Positions 1 through 8,411 are shown, counted from the stretch's first letter. The stretch: DNA of 64,000 bases from Clostridiales bacterium (GCA_022787565.1 JALFVN010000058.1:1-64000), one strand, 5' to 3'. Numbers and translations are program-made. The notes: a model not told the origin generated them from the sequence alone.

Positions 1-9
1 GAAACACGG

Positions 10-214
10 TTTACAACGTCCTGCCAAGCGTCTGAGTTCGTTATTCTCCTTGACTTACGGAAAGTAAGCCTGCGTCGTCTGCCTCCCCAGCCACATGGCA
101 GGACGCTGTAAACTCCGCAGGACCTGACGGAGAGAAAAAACTGGCCCAGACGCGGCCACAGGGCGAAGATGGGCTGACGCCCATCAAGACCGAGAACAAA
201 GTATGGGCAGGCTT
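10..214. ncRNA. possible structured RNA, unidentified
   Basis: No convincing protein is encoded in the first 400 bases, but several paired elements are visible. A 17-base inverted repeat with one mismatch lies at 10-26 and 96-112. A CTTAC/GTAAG hairpin with a GGAAA loop is at 54-68. A perfect 7-bp hairpin is at 168-185. AAGCCTGC (66-73) is complementary to GCAGGCTT (207-214), which runs into a T tract on the plus strand. This could be a 6S-like or other structured RNA ending in a T-rich stop near 219. I tried to match it by eye to RNase P RNA, tmRNA and SRP RNA and could not. Strand and ends are uncertain. Confidence 0.25.
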
Positions 215-371
215 TTTTCCACCGTCAGGCGTATTGCCCCTTGTCTACTGATGGTAAAACAGGCTGTCAAAACCATGCGCTGATTGCCGGCAGAAGCAGC
301 GTTTTGCGTTCTTCAGAGCGCGGAGGTTGAAGCGGTCAAAAATCTCCCTCAGAGACTTTTTTAATAAGCTG

Positions 372-401
372 AAAAATCCCCTGCTCAGGCAGGGGATTTT
401 T
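372..401 (-). terminator. intrinsic terminator of plsY
   Basis: A 12-bp palindrome (AAAATCCCCTGC, loop TCAG) is followed on the minus strand by A/T-rich sequence, just downstream of the plsY stop codon. It reads symmetrically, so it may also stop plus-strand transcription from the left edge. Confidence 0.8.
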
Positions 402-405
402 AGGT

Positions 406-1017
406 TCAGGCGTTTTCGGTTTTTTTGCTTTTGGGCTTGAAATCCGGCTCGGTGCCGTTGAGCAGGCGTTTGATGTTGCCCCGGTGCTGGAAAATGACCA
501 GGCACATGGACACGACAGCCAGGATCAGCCGCGGGGTGCTCACATGGAAGACCAGAGAACCTACCGTTATGGCCAGCGCCCCGAAGACGGAGCCCAGAGA
601 GACCTTTTTGGACGCCACGGCAAACAGGCCGAAGCTGCCGAACACCAGCAGGCCCACCCGCCAGTCGATCATCAGGCTCAGCAGCCCGCCCACGGACACG
701 CCCTTGCCGCCGCGGAACTGGTGAAACACCGGGAAGCAGTGCCCCACGATGCAGGCGATGCCCCCGGCCATCAGGCCCACATCGCCCAGGAGCAGGTAGC
801 CCAGCAGCACCGCCAGCGCGGCCTTGATCATGTCGCCCAGCAGGGTGATCACCCCCGCCTTCATGCCGAAAACCCGGGCCATATTGGTGGCGCCGGCATT
901 TCCGCTGCCCTCTTTGCGGACGTCCCTGCCCATCCCCACAGACAGGCACACCGATACACTGATCGAGCCAAGCAGATAGCCCGCAATGATAACGAACAGA
1001 ATCTTTAAGGTTTCCAT
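406..1017 (-). CDS. plsY: glycerol-3-phosphate acyltransferase PlsY
   Basis: This is an integral membrane acyltransferase that moves the acyl group of acyl-phosphate onto glycerol-3-phosphate, giving lysophosphatidic acid, the first step of phospholipid synthesis in Firmicutes. The 203-residue protein has the family length and the three PlsY motifs: GSGNAGATN near residue 40, the LGDMIKAALA region, and HCFPVFHQFRGGKGVS. The ORF opens seven codons earlier, but ATG at 1017 is preferred because GGAGCA precedes it at good spacing. The tail is Lys-rich. It is monocistronic, with its own promoter at 1067-1095 and terminator at 372-401. A divergent paralogue lies at 7582-8214. Confidence 0.95.
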   Translation of the reverse strand: METLKILFVIIAGYLLGSISVSVCLSVGMGRDVRKEGSGNAGATNMARVFGMKAGVITLLGDMIKAALAVLLGYLLLGDVGLMAGGIACIVGHCFPVFHQFRGGKGVSVGGLLSLMIDWRVGLLVFGSFGLFAVASKKVSLGSVFGALAITVGSLVFHVSTPRLILAVVSMCLVIFQHRGNIKRLLNGTEPDFKPKSKKTENA

Positions 1018-1066
1018 TTTTTGCTCCTGATAGTTCAAAATTTAAAAGCAAATTCCTGTGGCTGCA

Positions 1067-1095
1067 ATTATACACGCCCCGGAATCCTTTTTCAA
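1067..1095 (-). promoter_or_regulatory. sigma-A promoter of plsY
   Basis: On the minus strand the -35 is TTGAAA (1095-1090), the spacer is 17 bp and the -10 is TATAAT (1072-1067). It lies 50 bp upstream of the plsY start and is close to consensus. Confidence 0.75.
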
Positions 1096-1173
1096 CGACT
1101 TATTCACTTATTTACGATTTCTTTAAAATTCAGGGCCGGGCGGCCGAAATATTGCGATTTTTATGACAATATC

Positions 1174-1203
1174 TTGACTTTTTTCCCTTGTCGGGTAGAT
1201 AAT
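1174..1203 (+). promoter_or_regulatory. promoter of the AEC permease gene
   Basis: TTGACT (1174-1179), an 18-bp spacer and GATAAT (1198-1203) lie about 35 bp upstream of the permease start. It is divergent from the plsY promoter. Confidence 0.55.
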
Positions 1204-1237
1204 GTCTGCACGAAAAATGACACCCGGAGTTGATCTG

Positions 1238-2161
1238 ATGATAGTCGCCGCGCTGATAAAAAAGATAATTTCCCTGTTTCTGATCCTGTTCGCGGGAACG
1301 CTGCTGGTCCGCCTGAAGATCCTGAAGGCTCAGGACAGCAAGGTACTGTCCCTGCTGACGCTGTATCTCATTGTCCCCTGCGTGATCATCAACGCCTTTC
1401 AGGTGGAGTATTCCCCGGCGCTCCGGGGCGGGCTTCTGCTGGCGCTGTGCGCGTCGCTGATCATTCAGCTGTTCATGGTCCTTTTCTCCCATCTGCTGAA
1501 AAGACCGCTGAAGCTGGACCCGGTTGAGCAGACCTCCATTGTTTATCCCAACGCGGCCAATCTGGTTATTCCTCTGGTCAGCGCCATGCTGGGAGATGAA
1601 TGGATCATCTTCTCCACCCCCTTTACCGCTTTTCAGCTCTTTCTGATCTGGAGCCACGGCAGGTCGGTGCTCTGCGGGGAGCAGGGCTTCAGCCTGAAGA
1701 AGATTTTCACCAACACCAATCTGATTGCCGTGTTTATCGGCCTGCTGATGCTGCTGACCGGTCTTTCCTTCCCTGACCCCGTTCAGGACGCCATCGGCTC
1801 TGTCAGCGCCACGGTGGGGCCCATCTCCATGCTGGTCACGGGCATGCTCATCGGCGGAATGGATCTGAAAAGGGTCTTTACCTATAAACGGGTATGGCTG
1901 GTCACCTTCCTGCGGCTGATCCTGCTGCCCATTCCCGCGCTGCTGCTGGTGAAATTCTCCGGTCTGGCCTCCCTTGTGCCCAACGGGGAGACCGTGCTGC
2001 TCATCGTCCTCATGGCCAGCTCCACCCCTGTGGCCAGCATGGTCACCCAGATGAGCCAGGTCTACGGTCAGGACGCGGACTATGCCAGCGCCATCAACGT
2101 GGTCAGCACCCTGATGTGCATTTTCACCCTGCCGGTGGTGGTTGCGCTCTACCAGCTATAA
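1238..2161 (+). CDS. AEC family (auxin efflux carrier-like) transporter
   Basis: This 307-residue protein is almost entirely hydrophobic, with about ten membrane segments. It matches the bacterial auxin-efflux-carrier/malonate-permease family by overall pattern: an N-terminal bundle with a TLYLIVPCVIINAF-like motif, YPNAANLVIPLV in the middle, and a C-terminal bundle with ASSTPVASMVTQMSQVYG. Family members export small organic anions. The substrate here cannot be read from sequence. ATG at 1238 is chosen because CGGAG at 1225-1229 precedes it by 8 bases; an in-frame ATG at 1202 has no ribosome site. It stands alone after a divergent promoter. Confidence 0.85.
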   Translation: MIVAALIKKIISLFLILFAGTLLVRLKILKAQDSKVLSLLTLYLIVPCVIINAFQVEYSPALRGGLLLALCASLIIQLFMVLFSHLLKRPLKLDPVEQTSIVYPNAANLVIPLVSAMLGDEWIIFSTPFTAFQLFLIWSHGRSVLCGEQGFSLKKIFTNTNLIAVFIGLLMLLTGLSFPDPVQDAIGSVSATVGPISMLVTGMLIGGMDLKRVFTYKRVWLVTFLRLILLPIPALLLVKFSGLASLVPNGETVLLIVLMASSTPVASMVTQMSQVYGQDADYASAINVVSTLMCIFTLPVVVALYQL

Positions 2162-2225
2162 AGCAGTTGCGGCAGCCCCCTTTCCGTGCTATACTGTAAG
2201 CAACAAAACACTTGGAGGCACGGCC

Positions 2226-2594
2226 ATGAAAGAAAACGTGGAGAAATTTTTTTCCTTATATAATGCCGACACTGCCCTGAAGCAGCGCATCAAGGACGCT
2301 GAAGCCGCCTATCCCGGCAGTCTTGAGCTGCGGGAGCCTTTGGTGGAGACGGTGCTGCTGCCTGTGGCCAGGGAGCTGGGGCTGGAATTCAGTATCCGGG
2401 AGCTTCAGGACTACGAGACGGAGCATTACGCCCGGCGGCACCGGGACGTGGAGCTGACCGAGGAGGATCTGGCCGCCCCCGATGAGGAACCGGAATACTG
2501 GCTCATCCAGCACGGCTGGTCCCATGACGATTCCATCTTCTGCCCCGGCAGCCAGAAGGAGCCCGGCCTGATTCGCATTGAAAAAAGAAAATAA
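2226..2594 (+). CDS. small acidic Nif11-like protein
   Basis: This is a 122-residue acidic soluble protein behind a strong site (GGAGG, 7 bases before the ATG). The N-terminal half (KENVEKFFSLYNADTALKQRIKDAE, then an RELGLEFSIRELQDYE stretch) follows the pattern of Nif11-like domains, which occur as leaders of some modified peptides and as stand-alone small proteins. There is no Gly-Gly leader boundary, and the C-terminal part (about residues 75-122) is rich in Glu, Asp, Trp and His rather than a typical core peptide. No modification enzyme is adjacent. It is better called an uncharacterised small protein than a precursor. A strong terminator follows at 2603-2632. Confidence 0.6.
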   Translation: MKENVEKFFSLYNADTALKQRIKDAEAAYPGSLELREPLVETVLLPVARELGLEFSIRELQDYETEHYARRHRDVELTEEDLAAPDEEPEYWLIQHGWSHDDSIFCPGSQKEPGLIRIEKRK

Positions 2595-2602
2595 TCACAA
2601 TT

Positions 2603-2632
2603 TTGGGTACTATCTGCTCAGATAGTACCCAA
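2603..2632 (+). terminator. perfect 14-bp stem terminator
   Basis: TTGGGTACTATCTG pairs perfectly with its complement across a 2-base loop and is followed by T-rich sequence. It ends the Nif11-like transcript. Confidence 0.8.
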
Positions 2633-2731
2633 TTTCATTCAATTTAATTCTCAAAATTCGTCGTCTGTGTAAAAAACGGCCCGGATATTTCGTGAAAAAC
2701 GCTTATTTTCCGGCCTTTACGCCGATTTCTG

Positions 2732-2760
2732 TTGTTGGTCCCGGCAAATTTTAGTATAAT
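2732..2760 (+). promoter_or_regulatory. promoter of the amino acid transporter pair
   Basis: TTGTTG (2732-2737), a 17-bp spacer and a consensus TATAAT (2755-2760) lie 46 bp upstream of the NSS start. Confidence 0.65.
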
Positions 2761-2806
2761 CATGTCATAAAATCGGAAAAAGAAAATCTTCGGAAGGAGT
2801 GACCAT

Positions 2807-4369
2807 GTGGAAAAAAAGAAAACAAGCTTTGGCACCAGCATAGGTTTTGAGCTGGCGGCGGCCGGTTCCGCGGTGGGTCTGGGCAATTTATGGGGCTTCC
2901 CCTATAAGACCAGTGCCAACGGCGGCGCGGCCTATCTGATCGTGTATCTGGCCTGTATTCTGCTGGTGGGCGCTGCCGCCATGCTGGCGGAATTTGTCCT
3001 CGGCCGCCGGGCCAGAGCAAACCCGGTAAGCGCCTGCAAGCAGGCGTCCGAAAGCTTCGGCTGGTTCGGTCTGGCCGCCGTGGTGATCCCGGCGCTCATT
3101 ATGTGCTACTACTTTGTGCTGGGCGGCTATACGGTCAAGTATGCGCTCAATTCTTTTGCGGGCAACGCCGGAAACTTCCCGGTCTTTGCCGGCAACGCCG
3201 GCGATGTGATTTTGCACACGGTGTTGTTTGCGCTGCTGGCTCTTGCCGTTGTGGCGGCCGGTGTGCGCGGCGGCATCGAAAAGACCGCCAAGATCCTCAT
3301 GCCCACCATGCTTTTTATTCTTGTCATCATCAGCAGCTTCTCCCTGCTTCTGGGGGAGGGCGTATCCGAAGGTCTGGCCTTTTATCTCCGGCCGGATTTC
3401 TCCGCCATGTCCTGGTCCGGGGCGCTGTCCGCCATGGGGCAGGCATTTTTCTCCCTGTCCCTGGGCTGCGGGGCCATGATCTGCTACGGCTCCTACTCCG
3501 GCAAAAAGGTGAATCTGTTCCGCTCAACGGCGGTCATCTGTATTCTGGACAGCCTGCTCACCTTTATGGTGGGCCTGGCCATCTTCCCCGCCCTGTTTCA
3601 CTATGCCGCCGTGTCCGGGGTCTCCCCGGCGGCACTGGGCATGGGCGGCATGGGGCTGATGTTCATCACCCTGCCCATGGTGTTTGCGGACATGCCCCTG
3701 GTGGGCAGCAGCCTTTCCCTGCTGTTTTTCACCATGGCCGCCATCGCCGCGCTCACCTCCGTGATCTCCATTTTGGAGGCGGTCACCCAGTTTGTGATCC
3801 AGAAATTCAAAATTTTCCGCACCAGAGCCGCCCTGCTTGTCACCGCCGTCTGCGTGGCCCTGTCCGTGCCGGTGGGCCTCTCCTTCGGCGCGGCCATGAA
3901 CGGTGAAAGCCTGATGAACCTTTTCGGCCGGAACCTGCTGGAGCTGCTGGATATGATCACCAACACCATCCTGATGCCCGTCTGCGCCCTCTTCGCCTGT
4001 CTGGCCGTGGGCTGGATCATCGGGCCCCGGGAGGCTGTAAGGACTATTGCCCCGGAGGGGGACGGCAAAGCCCATCGGCTCCTTGGCCTGATGCTGAAGC
4101 TTGTCACGCCGGTGCTGATCGTCCTGATCGAGCTGTTCGGCATTTTTGATCTGATCATGCCCCTGGAAAACGGGGTACGCCGCTTCTCCTCCGGGGGCTG
4201 CGGCATTGTGGTCTGCGCCTACGGGGTTCTGCTGCTCTGCGCCCTGGTATACTTTGCCTTTCTGAAAAACACCAACACCGGTAACAACAGCGACGAGCTG
4301 CTTGTGGACGCGCTGGAGGCTGAGCGCGTCAAGGCCGGGCCCAGCCGGGGCTGGTACAGGCCGGAATGA
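2807..4369 (+). CDS. sodium-dependent transporter, NSS/SNF family
   Basis: A 520-residue LeuT-type symporter. TM1 carries the hallmark GSAVGLGNLWGFPYKTSANGG, in which the broken helix binds sodium and substrate. About eleven or twelve membrane segments follow, with the ANPVSACKQ stretch and the large EL4 region. Family members import amino acids or biogenic amines with sodium. The start is GTG at 2807, preceded by AAGGAG at 2794-2799; the overlapping ATG at 2805 is in another frame. It is followed 13 bases later by brnQ, so the two form a sodium-coupled amino acid uptake operon. Confidence 0.93.
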   Translation: MEKKKTSFGTSIGFELAAAGSAVGLGNLWGFPYKTSANGGAAYLIVYLACILLVGAAAMLAEFVLGRRARANPVSACKQASESFGWFGLAAVVIPALIMCYYFVLGGYTVKYALNSFAGNAGNFPVFAGNAGDVILHTVLFALLALAVVAAGVRGGIEKTAKILMPTMLFILVIISSFSLLLGEGVSEGLAFYLRPDFSAMSWSGALSAMGQAFFSLSLGCGAMICYGSYSGKKVNLFRSTAVICILDSLLTFMVGLAIFPALFHYAAVSGVSPAALGMGGMGLMFITLPMVFADMPLVGSSLSLLFFTMAAIAALTSVISILEAVTQFVIQKFKIFRTRAALLVTAVCVALSVPVGLSFGAAMNGESLMNLFGRNLLELLDMITNTILMPVCALFACLAVGWIIGPREAVRTIAPEGDGKAHRLLGLMLKLVTPVLIVLIELFGIFDLIMPLENGVRRFSSGGCGIVVCAYGVLLLCALVYFAFLKNTNTGNNSDELLVDALEAERVKAGPSRGWYRPE

Positions 4370-4382
4370 CGGGGTGCAGAAA

Positions 4383-5681
4383 ATGAAAAAAGACCGGAAA
4401 ATCCTTGACGTGGTCACCATCGGCTTTGCGCTGTTTTCCATGTTCTTCGGCGCGGGAAATGTGATCTTTCCCCCCTATCTGGGCCTGCAGTCCGGCCATC
4501 AGTGGCTTGGCGGCTTCCTGGCCTACTATTTTTCCGACGTGCTTCTGGCCCTGCTGGCACTGTTTGCCCTGCTGCGGGAGGGCAGCGCCCAGCGGGTCAT
4601 GGACCGGATTGGCAAAAAGGCCGCCGTCTTTCTGATGACGGTGATCATCCTCTGCATCGGTCCCATGCTGGCCATCCCCCGCACTGCCGCCACCACTTAC
4701 GAAATGGGCATCGCCCCCCTGCTGTCCGGGCTTTCCCCGGTGCTGTTTTCCGTCCTCTTCTTTGCCCTCATCCTGGCCCTGAGCATCCGGGAGTCGGCGG
4801 TAATCGATCTGATCGGCAAATTTCTCACCCCCGCGCTGCTGCTGGGTCTGGCTGTACTGATCGTTGTGGGCATCATCCGTCCCCTGGGGGAGATTTCTCC
4901 CGCGACCTTTGTGGACAGCGTGGTGGTCACCGGCGTGCAGGCCGGATACCAGACCATGGACGTGCTGGCCGCCCTTGTTTTCGGCGCGGTGCTGATCAAA
5001 AGCGCGGCGGACAAAGGCTATGAAAACCCCGGCGGCAAAATGAAGGTGCTGGCAGGTGCCGCCGGTCTGGCCGGGGCGCTGCTTCTGCTGGTATACCTGG
5101 GCCTCAGCTATCTGGGGGCTACGGTGTCCCGGATCTACAGCGTCAGTATCAGCCGTGCGGAGCTGGTGATCGCCATCGTCCAGAGTCTTCTGGGCAAGCC
5201 GGGGCTGATCATCTTTGCCCTTGTGGTAGCCCTTGCCTGCGTCACCACGGCGGTGGCCCTGGTCAGCTCAGCGGCAGACCATTTCTCCTCTGTCTGCGGC
5301 GGGAAGGTCTCCTACAAGGTCTTTGTGGTCATCATCTGCGTGTTCAGCGCGGTGGTGTCCAATCTGGGGCTTGACACCATTGTGTCCATCGCGGCCCCCA
5401 TCCTCAACGTGGTCTATCCTCCGGTGCTGGTGCTGGTGATCGTCTCGCTGGCAGCGCCCCATATGCCCAATGCCATCTGCATCTGCGCCATTGCCGGCGC
5501 TCTGGTCACAAGCATCCTCACCACCCTGGACGCCGGCGGCCTGTCCATGCCCTGGCTCCGGTTTCTTCCCCTGTCCAGCGTGGATATGGGCTGGGTGCTG
5601 CCCGCTGTGCTCTGCGGCTTCGGCGGCTTTATCTACCGTCTGCCCTGGCTGGAACGCAGCGATGAAAACGACGGGGACTGA
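4383..5681 (+). CDS. brnQ: branched-chain amino acid transporter BrnQ (LIVCS family)
   Basis: A 432-residue membrane carrier for Leu, Ile and Val with sodium or proton. The opening FALFSMFFGAGNVIFPPYLG is diagnostic of LIVCS carriers, and about twelve membrane segments follow. ATG at 4383 is used: the family normally begins a few residues before this motif, and it lies 13 bases after the NSS stop. The ribosome site is poor (GGGGTG), which suggests coupling to the upstream gene. A strong hairpin at 5705-5728 ends the operon and is shared with the convergent TetR gene. Confidence 0.93.
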   Translation: MKKDRKILDVVTIGFALFSMFFGAGNVIFPPYLGLQSGHQWLGGFLAYYFSDVLLALLALFALLREGSAQRVMDRIGKKAAVFLMTVIILCIGPMLAIPRTAATTYEMGIAPLLSGLSPVLFSVLFFALILALSIRESAVIDLIGKFLTPALLLGLAVLIVVGIIRPLGEISPATFVDSVVVTGVQAGYQTMDVLAALVFGAVLIKSAADKGYENPGGKMKVLAGAAGLAGALLLLVYLGLSYLGATVSRIYSVSISRAELVIAIVQSLLGKPGLIIFALVVALACVTTAVALVSSAADHFSSVCGGKVSYKVFVVIICVFSAVVSNLGLDTIVSIAAPILNVVYPPVLVLVIVSLAAPHMPNAICICAIAGALVTSILTTLDAGGLSMPWLRFLPLSSVDMGWVLPAVLCGFGGFIYRLPWLERSDENDGD

Positions 5682-5704
5682 CCCTGTATCCCCCATAAAA
5701 AAAT

Positions 5705-5728
5705 CTGCAAACGGCGATCCGTTTGCAG
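5705..5728. terminator. bidirectional terminator between brnQ and the TetR gene
   Basis: The stem CTGCAAACGG has a CGAT loop and perfect complement, with an A tract on the left and a T tract on the right. It can terminate both convergent transcripts. Confidence 0.85.
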
Positions 5729-5740
5729 TTTTTTCTATTT

Positions 5741-6304
5741 TTACTCTTTTTTCAATCCGTTGATGCCCTCAAAGCAGAGGGTGCTCAGGGTGTGGGAGAT
5801 CTCCTCGATGGACTGGCGGCGCTCCGAATTGAACCAGCTCTGGTAGACGGAAAACAGTCCGGAAAAGGTGAAGTCCACCATAATATTGAAGGTCTCCTCC
5901 CCCACTCGGCTGAAGGCGGCGTAGGACTCCCGCAGCTTCTGCTTGAGCATTTCGCTGACCTTGGCGATCAGACGGGAGCTGCGGTCCACCTTCATCAGCG
6001 GCTCGTAAAAGTCAATATCCGCGTTGATGATGGCGCTGAGCCGGGAAAAGAGCAGATAGGGCTCCCGGACCAGCTTATCCGGCGGCAGGTCCCGGATGGC
6101 CGCCTCAAAATCCTCCACGATCTCGTTTTCCGTCTCCTCCAGGATCATGTGGACGCCGGAATAGTAGCTGTAAAAGGTCTTGCGGTTGATGTCTGCCAGC
6201 TCGGCAATGTCCTTAACGGTGATGTCGTCCAGCTCCTTCACCGAGAGAAGCTGGGCAAAGGCGTTGCGGATCGCCTTTTTCGTGCGGATTACCCGTCTGT
6301 CCAT
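5741..6304 (-). CDS. TetR/AcrR family transcriptional regulator
   Basis: A 187-residue protein with an N-terminal TetR helix-turn-helix (residues about 8-55: TKKAIRNAFAQLL, then VKDIAELADINRKTFYSYY) and an all-helical ligand/dimer domain resembling the DUF1836/TetR_C_7-type regulators. The start has a good site, GGGAGG, 5 bases before the ATG. It is divergent from the glycosyltransferase/PlsY-like pair at 6470. A TGTAACA...TGTTTCA-like dyad just upstream of its own start and another TGTTACA near the neighbour's start suggest that it controls itself and that operon. The ligand is unknown. Confidence 0.88.
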   Translation of the reverse strand: MDRRVIRTKKAIRNAFAQLLSVKELDDITVKDIAELADINRKTFYSYYSGVHMILEETENEIVEDFEAAIRDLPPDKLVREPYLLFSRLSAIINADIDFYEPLMKVDRSSRLIAKVSEMLKQKLRESYAAFSRVGEETFNIMVDFTFSGLFSVYQSWFNSERRQSIEEISHTLSTLCFEGINGLKKE

Positions 6305-6319
6305 CGTTGCCTCCCAAAA

Positions 6320-6338
6320 TGAAACATATTTTGTTACA
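6320..6338. promoter_or_regulatory. candidate TetR operator
   Basis: An imperfect dyad reads TGAAACA-ATATT-TGTTACA (6 of 7 arm positions complementary) 16 bp upstream of the TetR start. The same arm TGTTACA recurs at 6442-6448, between the promoter and start of the divergent operon. Confidence 0.45.
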
Positions 6339-6405
6339 TCTGTTGCTTTTGCCTCATTTTACACATTTTTATGGCAAAAGCCCCAGCTTTTATCCACTTT
6401 GACCA

Positions 6406-6434
6406 TTGCGAAATCTGTTTTTTTATATTATACT
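6406..6434 (+). promoter_or_regulatory. promoter of the glycolipid-type operon
   Basis: TTGCGA (6406-6411), a 17-bp spacer and TATACT (6429-6434). The TGTTACA half-site at 6442-6448 lies directly downstream, in a place where a bound repressor would block transcription. Confidence 0.55.
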
Positions 6435-6469
6435 ACACGCCTGTTACAAAAGTAAATGGGAGAAGTGAC

Positions 6470-7585
6470 ATGAAAGTTCTGTTTTTAAGCTGCAGCACCG
6501 GCGAGGGGCACAACAGCGCGGCTTACGCTCTTCAGGAGGAGCTGGAGAGCCGGGGCGTGGACTGTGTTCTGGCTGACCCGGTGGCCTTCGGCAGCGAAAA
6601 GGCCCGGAAAGCCGTGGCCAACACCTATAATAATATCATCAAAAAAGTTCCGGCAGCCTTTGGCATGCTCTACAGGGTGGGAGACTGGTACAGCGCCCAT
6701 GAGCTGCCCTCCCCCATTTATTACGCCAATTCCCTGTACGCGGACAACCTCTGCGCCTTTATTGAGGAGCAGGGCTTTGATCTGGTGGTCTGCACCCATC
6801 TTTACGCCATGGAGGCCATGACCTGCATCTATAAAAGAGGGAAGCTGTCCGTGCCCTGCTACGGCGTGCTGACGGACTATACCTGCATCCCCTTCTTCTC
6901 CGACACCCGGCTGACGGGCTACTTCATCCCCCACGAGGAGCTGAAGCAGGAGGTAGTGGACCAGGGCATCCCGGCTGAGCGCATCTTCTGCACCGGCATT
7001 CCCGTAAGCCCCCGCTTCAACCGGCCCATGACCAAAGAGGAGGCCAGAAACTATCTGGTGCTGGAGCAGGACCGGCAGCTGATCCTGGTGATGACCGGCG
7101 GCGTAGGCTGCGGCCATGTGGCGGAGCTGTGCGAAAAGCTTCTGCAATACGCCGGCGAGCGGACCTGCATCCAGGTGCTCTGCGGCAGAAACAGCGAGAT
7201 GAAGGAGAAGATCGACCTGGCCTTTGCCCACGACCCCCGGGTCCAGACCGTCACCTTCACCAGAAAGGTGGACGTGTACATGAAGGCCGCCGACGTGCTG
7301 ATCACCAAGCCCGGCGGCATATCCAGCAGCGAAGCGGCCACCGTGGGCATCCCGCTGGTGCTGGCCCAGGGCATCCCCGGCTGCGAGACGAAGAACTGCG
7401 AATTTTTCGCCGCCCACGGCATGGCCATCAAAGCCGACACCCTGGACGAGGCGGCCAGCTCCGCCTGGGTTCTGGTAAACAACGAAAAAGCAGCGGAAAG
7501 GATGGTCAGCATGCAGCATAATACGATCCACGCCGACGCGGCGGCCCGCATCGCGGACATTCTGATGAGGGGGTGCGCAAAATGA
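6470..7585 (+). CDS. MGDG-synthase/UgtP-like glycosyltransferase (GT28)
   Basis: A 371-residue membrane-associated glycosyltransferase of the family that includes processive diacylglycerol glucosyltransferases and plant MGDG synthase. The N-terminal domain begins KVLFLSCSTGEGHNSAAYALQEEL, the family's acceptor-binding loop. The C-terminal half has the sugar-nucleotide signature LITKPGGISSSEAATVGIPLVL. It probably transfers a hexose from a UDP-sugar to diacylglycerol. ATG at 6470 is used because it follows GGGAGAAG. The stop overlaps the next start (ATGA), so it is translationally coupled to a PlsY-like acyltransferase. Confidence 0.88.
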   Translation: MKVLFLSCSTGEGHNSAAYALQEELESRGVDCVLADPVAFGSEKARKAVANTYNNIIKKVPAAFGMLYRVGDWYSAHELPSPIYYANSLYADNLCAFIEEQGFDLVVCTHLYAMEAMTCIYKRGKLSVPCYGVLTDYTCIPFFSDTRLTGYFIPHEELKQEVVDQGIPAERIFCTGIPVSPRFNRPMTKEEARNYLVLEQDRQLILVMTGGVGCGHVAELCEKLLQYAGERTCIQVLCGRNSEMKEKIDLAFAHDPRVQTVTFTRKVDVYMKAADVLITKPGGISSSEAATVGIPLVLAQGIPGCETKNCEFFAAHGMAIKADTLDEAASSAWVLVNNEKAAERMVSMQHNTIHADAAARIADILMRGCAK

Positions 7586-8214
7586 GCCAGAGGATGTGGA
7601 TGCTTTTCACGCTGATGGGCTTTGTCCTGGGCGGGATCATGTTCGGGCGCATTCTGCCGGAAAAGCTGGCCCATAAGGACGTCTGCGCCCTCAGCCCGGA
7701 CCATAACCCCGGCGCCGCCAATGTGTTTTCCAACTGCGGCTGGAAGCTGGGGCTGCTCTGCCTGCTGCTGGACATGGGCAAGGGCTTTCTCCCGGTGTTC
7801 ACCGCCTGCCGCCTGTCCGGCGGGGACCTGACAAACCCCATGATCGCGCCGCTGATGCTCGCGCCGGTTCTGGGCCACGCCCTGGCCCCCTTCAGCCGGA
7901 AAAAGGGCGGAAAGGCCATCGCCTGTTCCTTCGGCGTGCTGCTGGGCCTGCTGCCCGGCTCCGCCGCCGTCTTTGTCCTGGCTTTTCTGTATATTCTGTT
8001 TTCCACCCTGGTCAAAATCAAAAGCCACCGGCGGCGCAGCATCGTCACCTTCGCCCTTTTCGGCCTTATCGCCCTGACCGGCAGCTTTTTCAAGGCCCGC
8101 TTCCCCGTAGGTCTGGGCTGCGTGCTCCTCTCCGCGGTGGTGGTCATCAAGCATCTCCCCCGCTTCGATCAGGCGCCGGTTGAGGAACAGGAAAAGCTGA
8201 ACTCAGCCCTGTAA
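7582..8214 (+). CDS. divergent PlsY paralogue
   Basis: A 210-residue membrane protein with about five segments and recognisable PlsY motifs. NPGAANVF replaces GSGNxGATN, LLLDMGKG matches motif 2, and LGHALAPFSRKKGGKAIACSFG replaces the GHxFPxFxxFKGGKG motif. It therefore keeps the GGK and GH elements but loses several otherwise conserved residues. Standard PlsY is already present at 406-1017, so this copy probably has another acyl acceptor or a regulatory role tied to the coupled glycosyltransferase, such as glycolipid acylation. That last step is inference. A terminator follows at 8242-8273. Confidence 0.8.
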   Translation: MSQRMWMLFTLMGFVLGGIMFGRILPEKLAHKDVCALSPDHNPGAANVFSNCGWKLGLLCLLLDMGKGFLPVFTACRLSGGDLTNPMIAPLMLAPVLGHALAPFSRKKGGKAIACSFGVLLGLLPGSAAVFVLAFLYILFSTLVKIKSHRRRSIVTFALFGLIALTGSFFKARFPVGLGCVLLSAVVVIKHLPRFDQAPVEEQEKLNSAL

Positions 8215-8241
8215 TTCGCGCATTTTAGTTTACATAATTAT

Positions 8242-8273
8242 CCCCATGGACAGGAGTTGTCCATGGGGTTTTT
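8242..8273 (+). terminator. intrinsic terminator
   Basis: CCCCATGGACA and its perfect complement flank a 5-base loop, followed by a T tract. Confidence 0.85.
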
Positions 8274-8334
8274 GTTGTTATCCTGATTTTGAAGCACGGG
8301 ATATACCCATGGTTTGAAAAAGGCTCCCTTGAAA

Positions 8335-8398
8335 AAAAGGGGAGGACACCTCATCCGTCACGGCTTCGCCGTGACACCTTCCCCTCAAGGGGAAGGCA
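8335..8398. repeat. dispersed palindromic repeat, type B
   Basis: This intergenic element contains a hairpin GTCACGGC-TTC-GCCGTGAC and the palindrome CCTTCCCCTCAAGGGGAAGG (8377-8396). A variant of the same palindrome, flanked by the same kind of GGATGAGG sequence, recurs at 32156-32175. No coding capacity is visible. Confidence 0.65.
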
Positions 8399-8411
8399 TG
8401 TGGAAAACTCG

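Noticed and set aside
2226..2594. RiPP precursor candidate
   Set aside because: The N-terminus is Nif11-like, but there is no leader cleavage site, core peptide or modification enzyme nearby.
2807..2840. ATG at 2805 as start of the NSS transporter
   Set aside because: It is in a different frame; GTG at 2807 has the correct frame and ribosome-site spacing.
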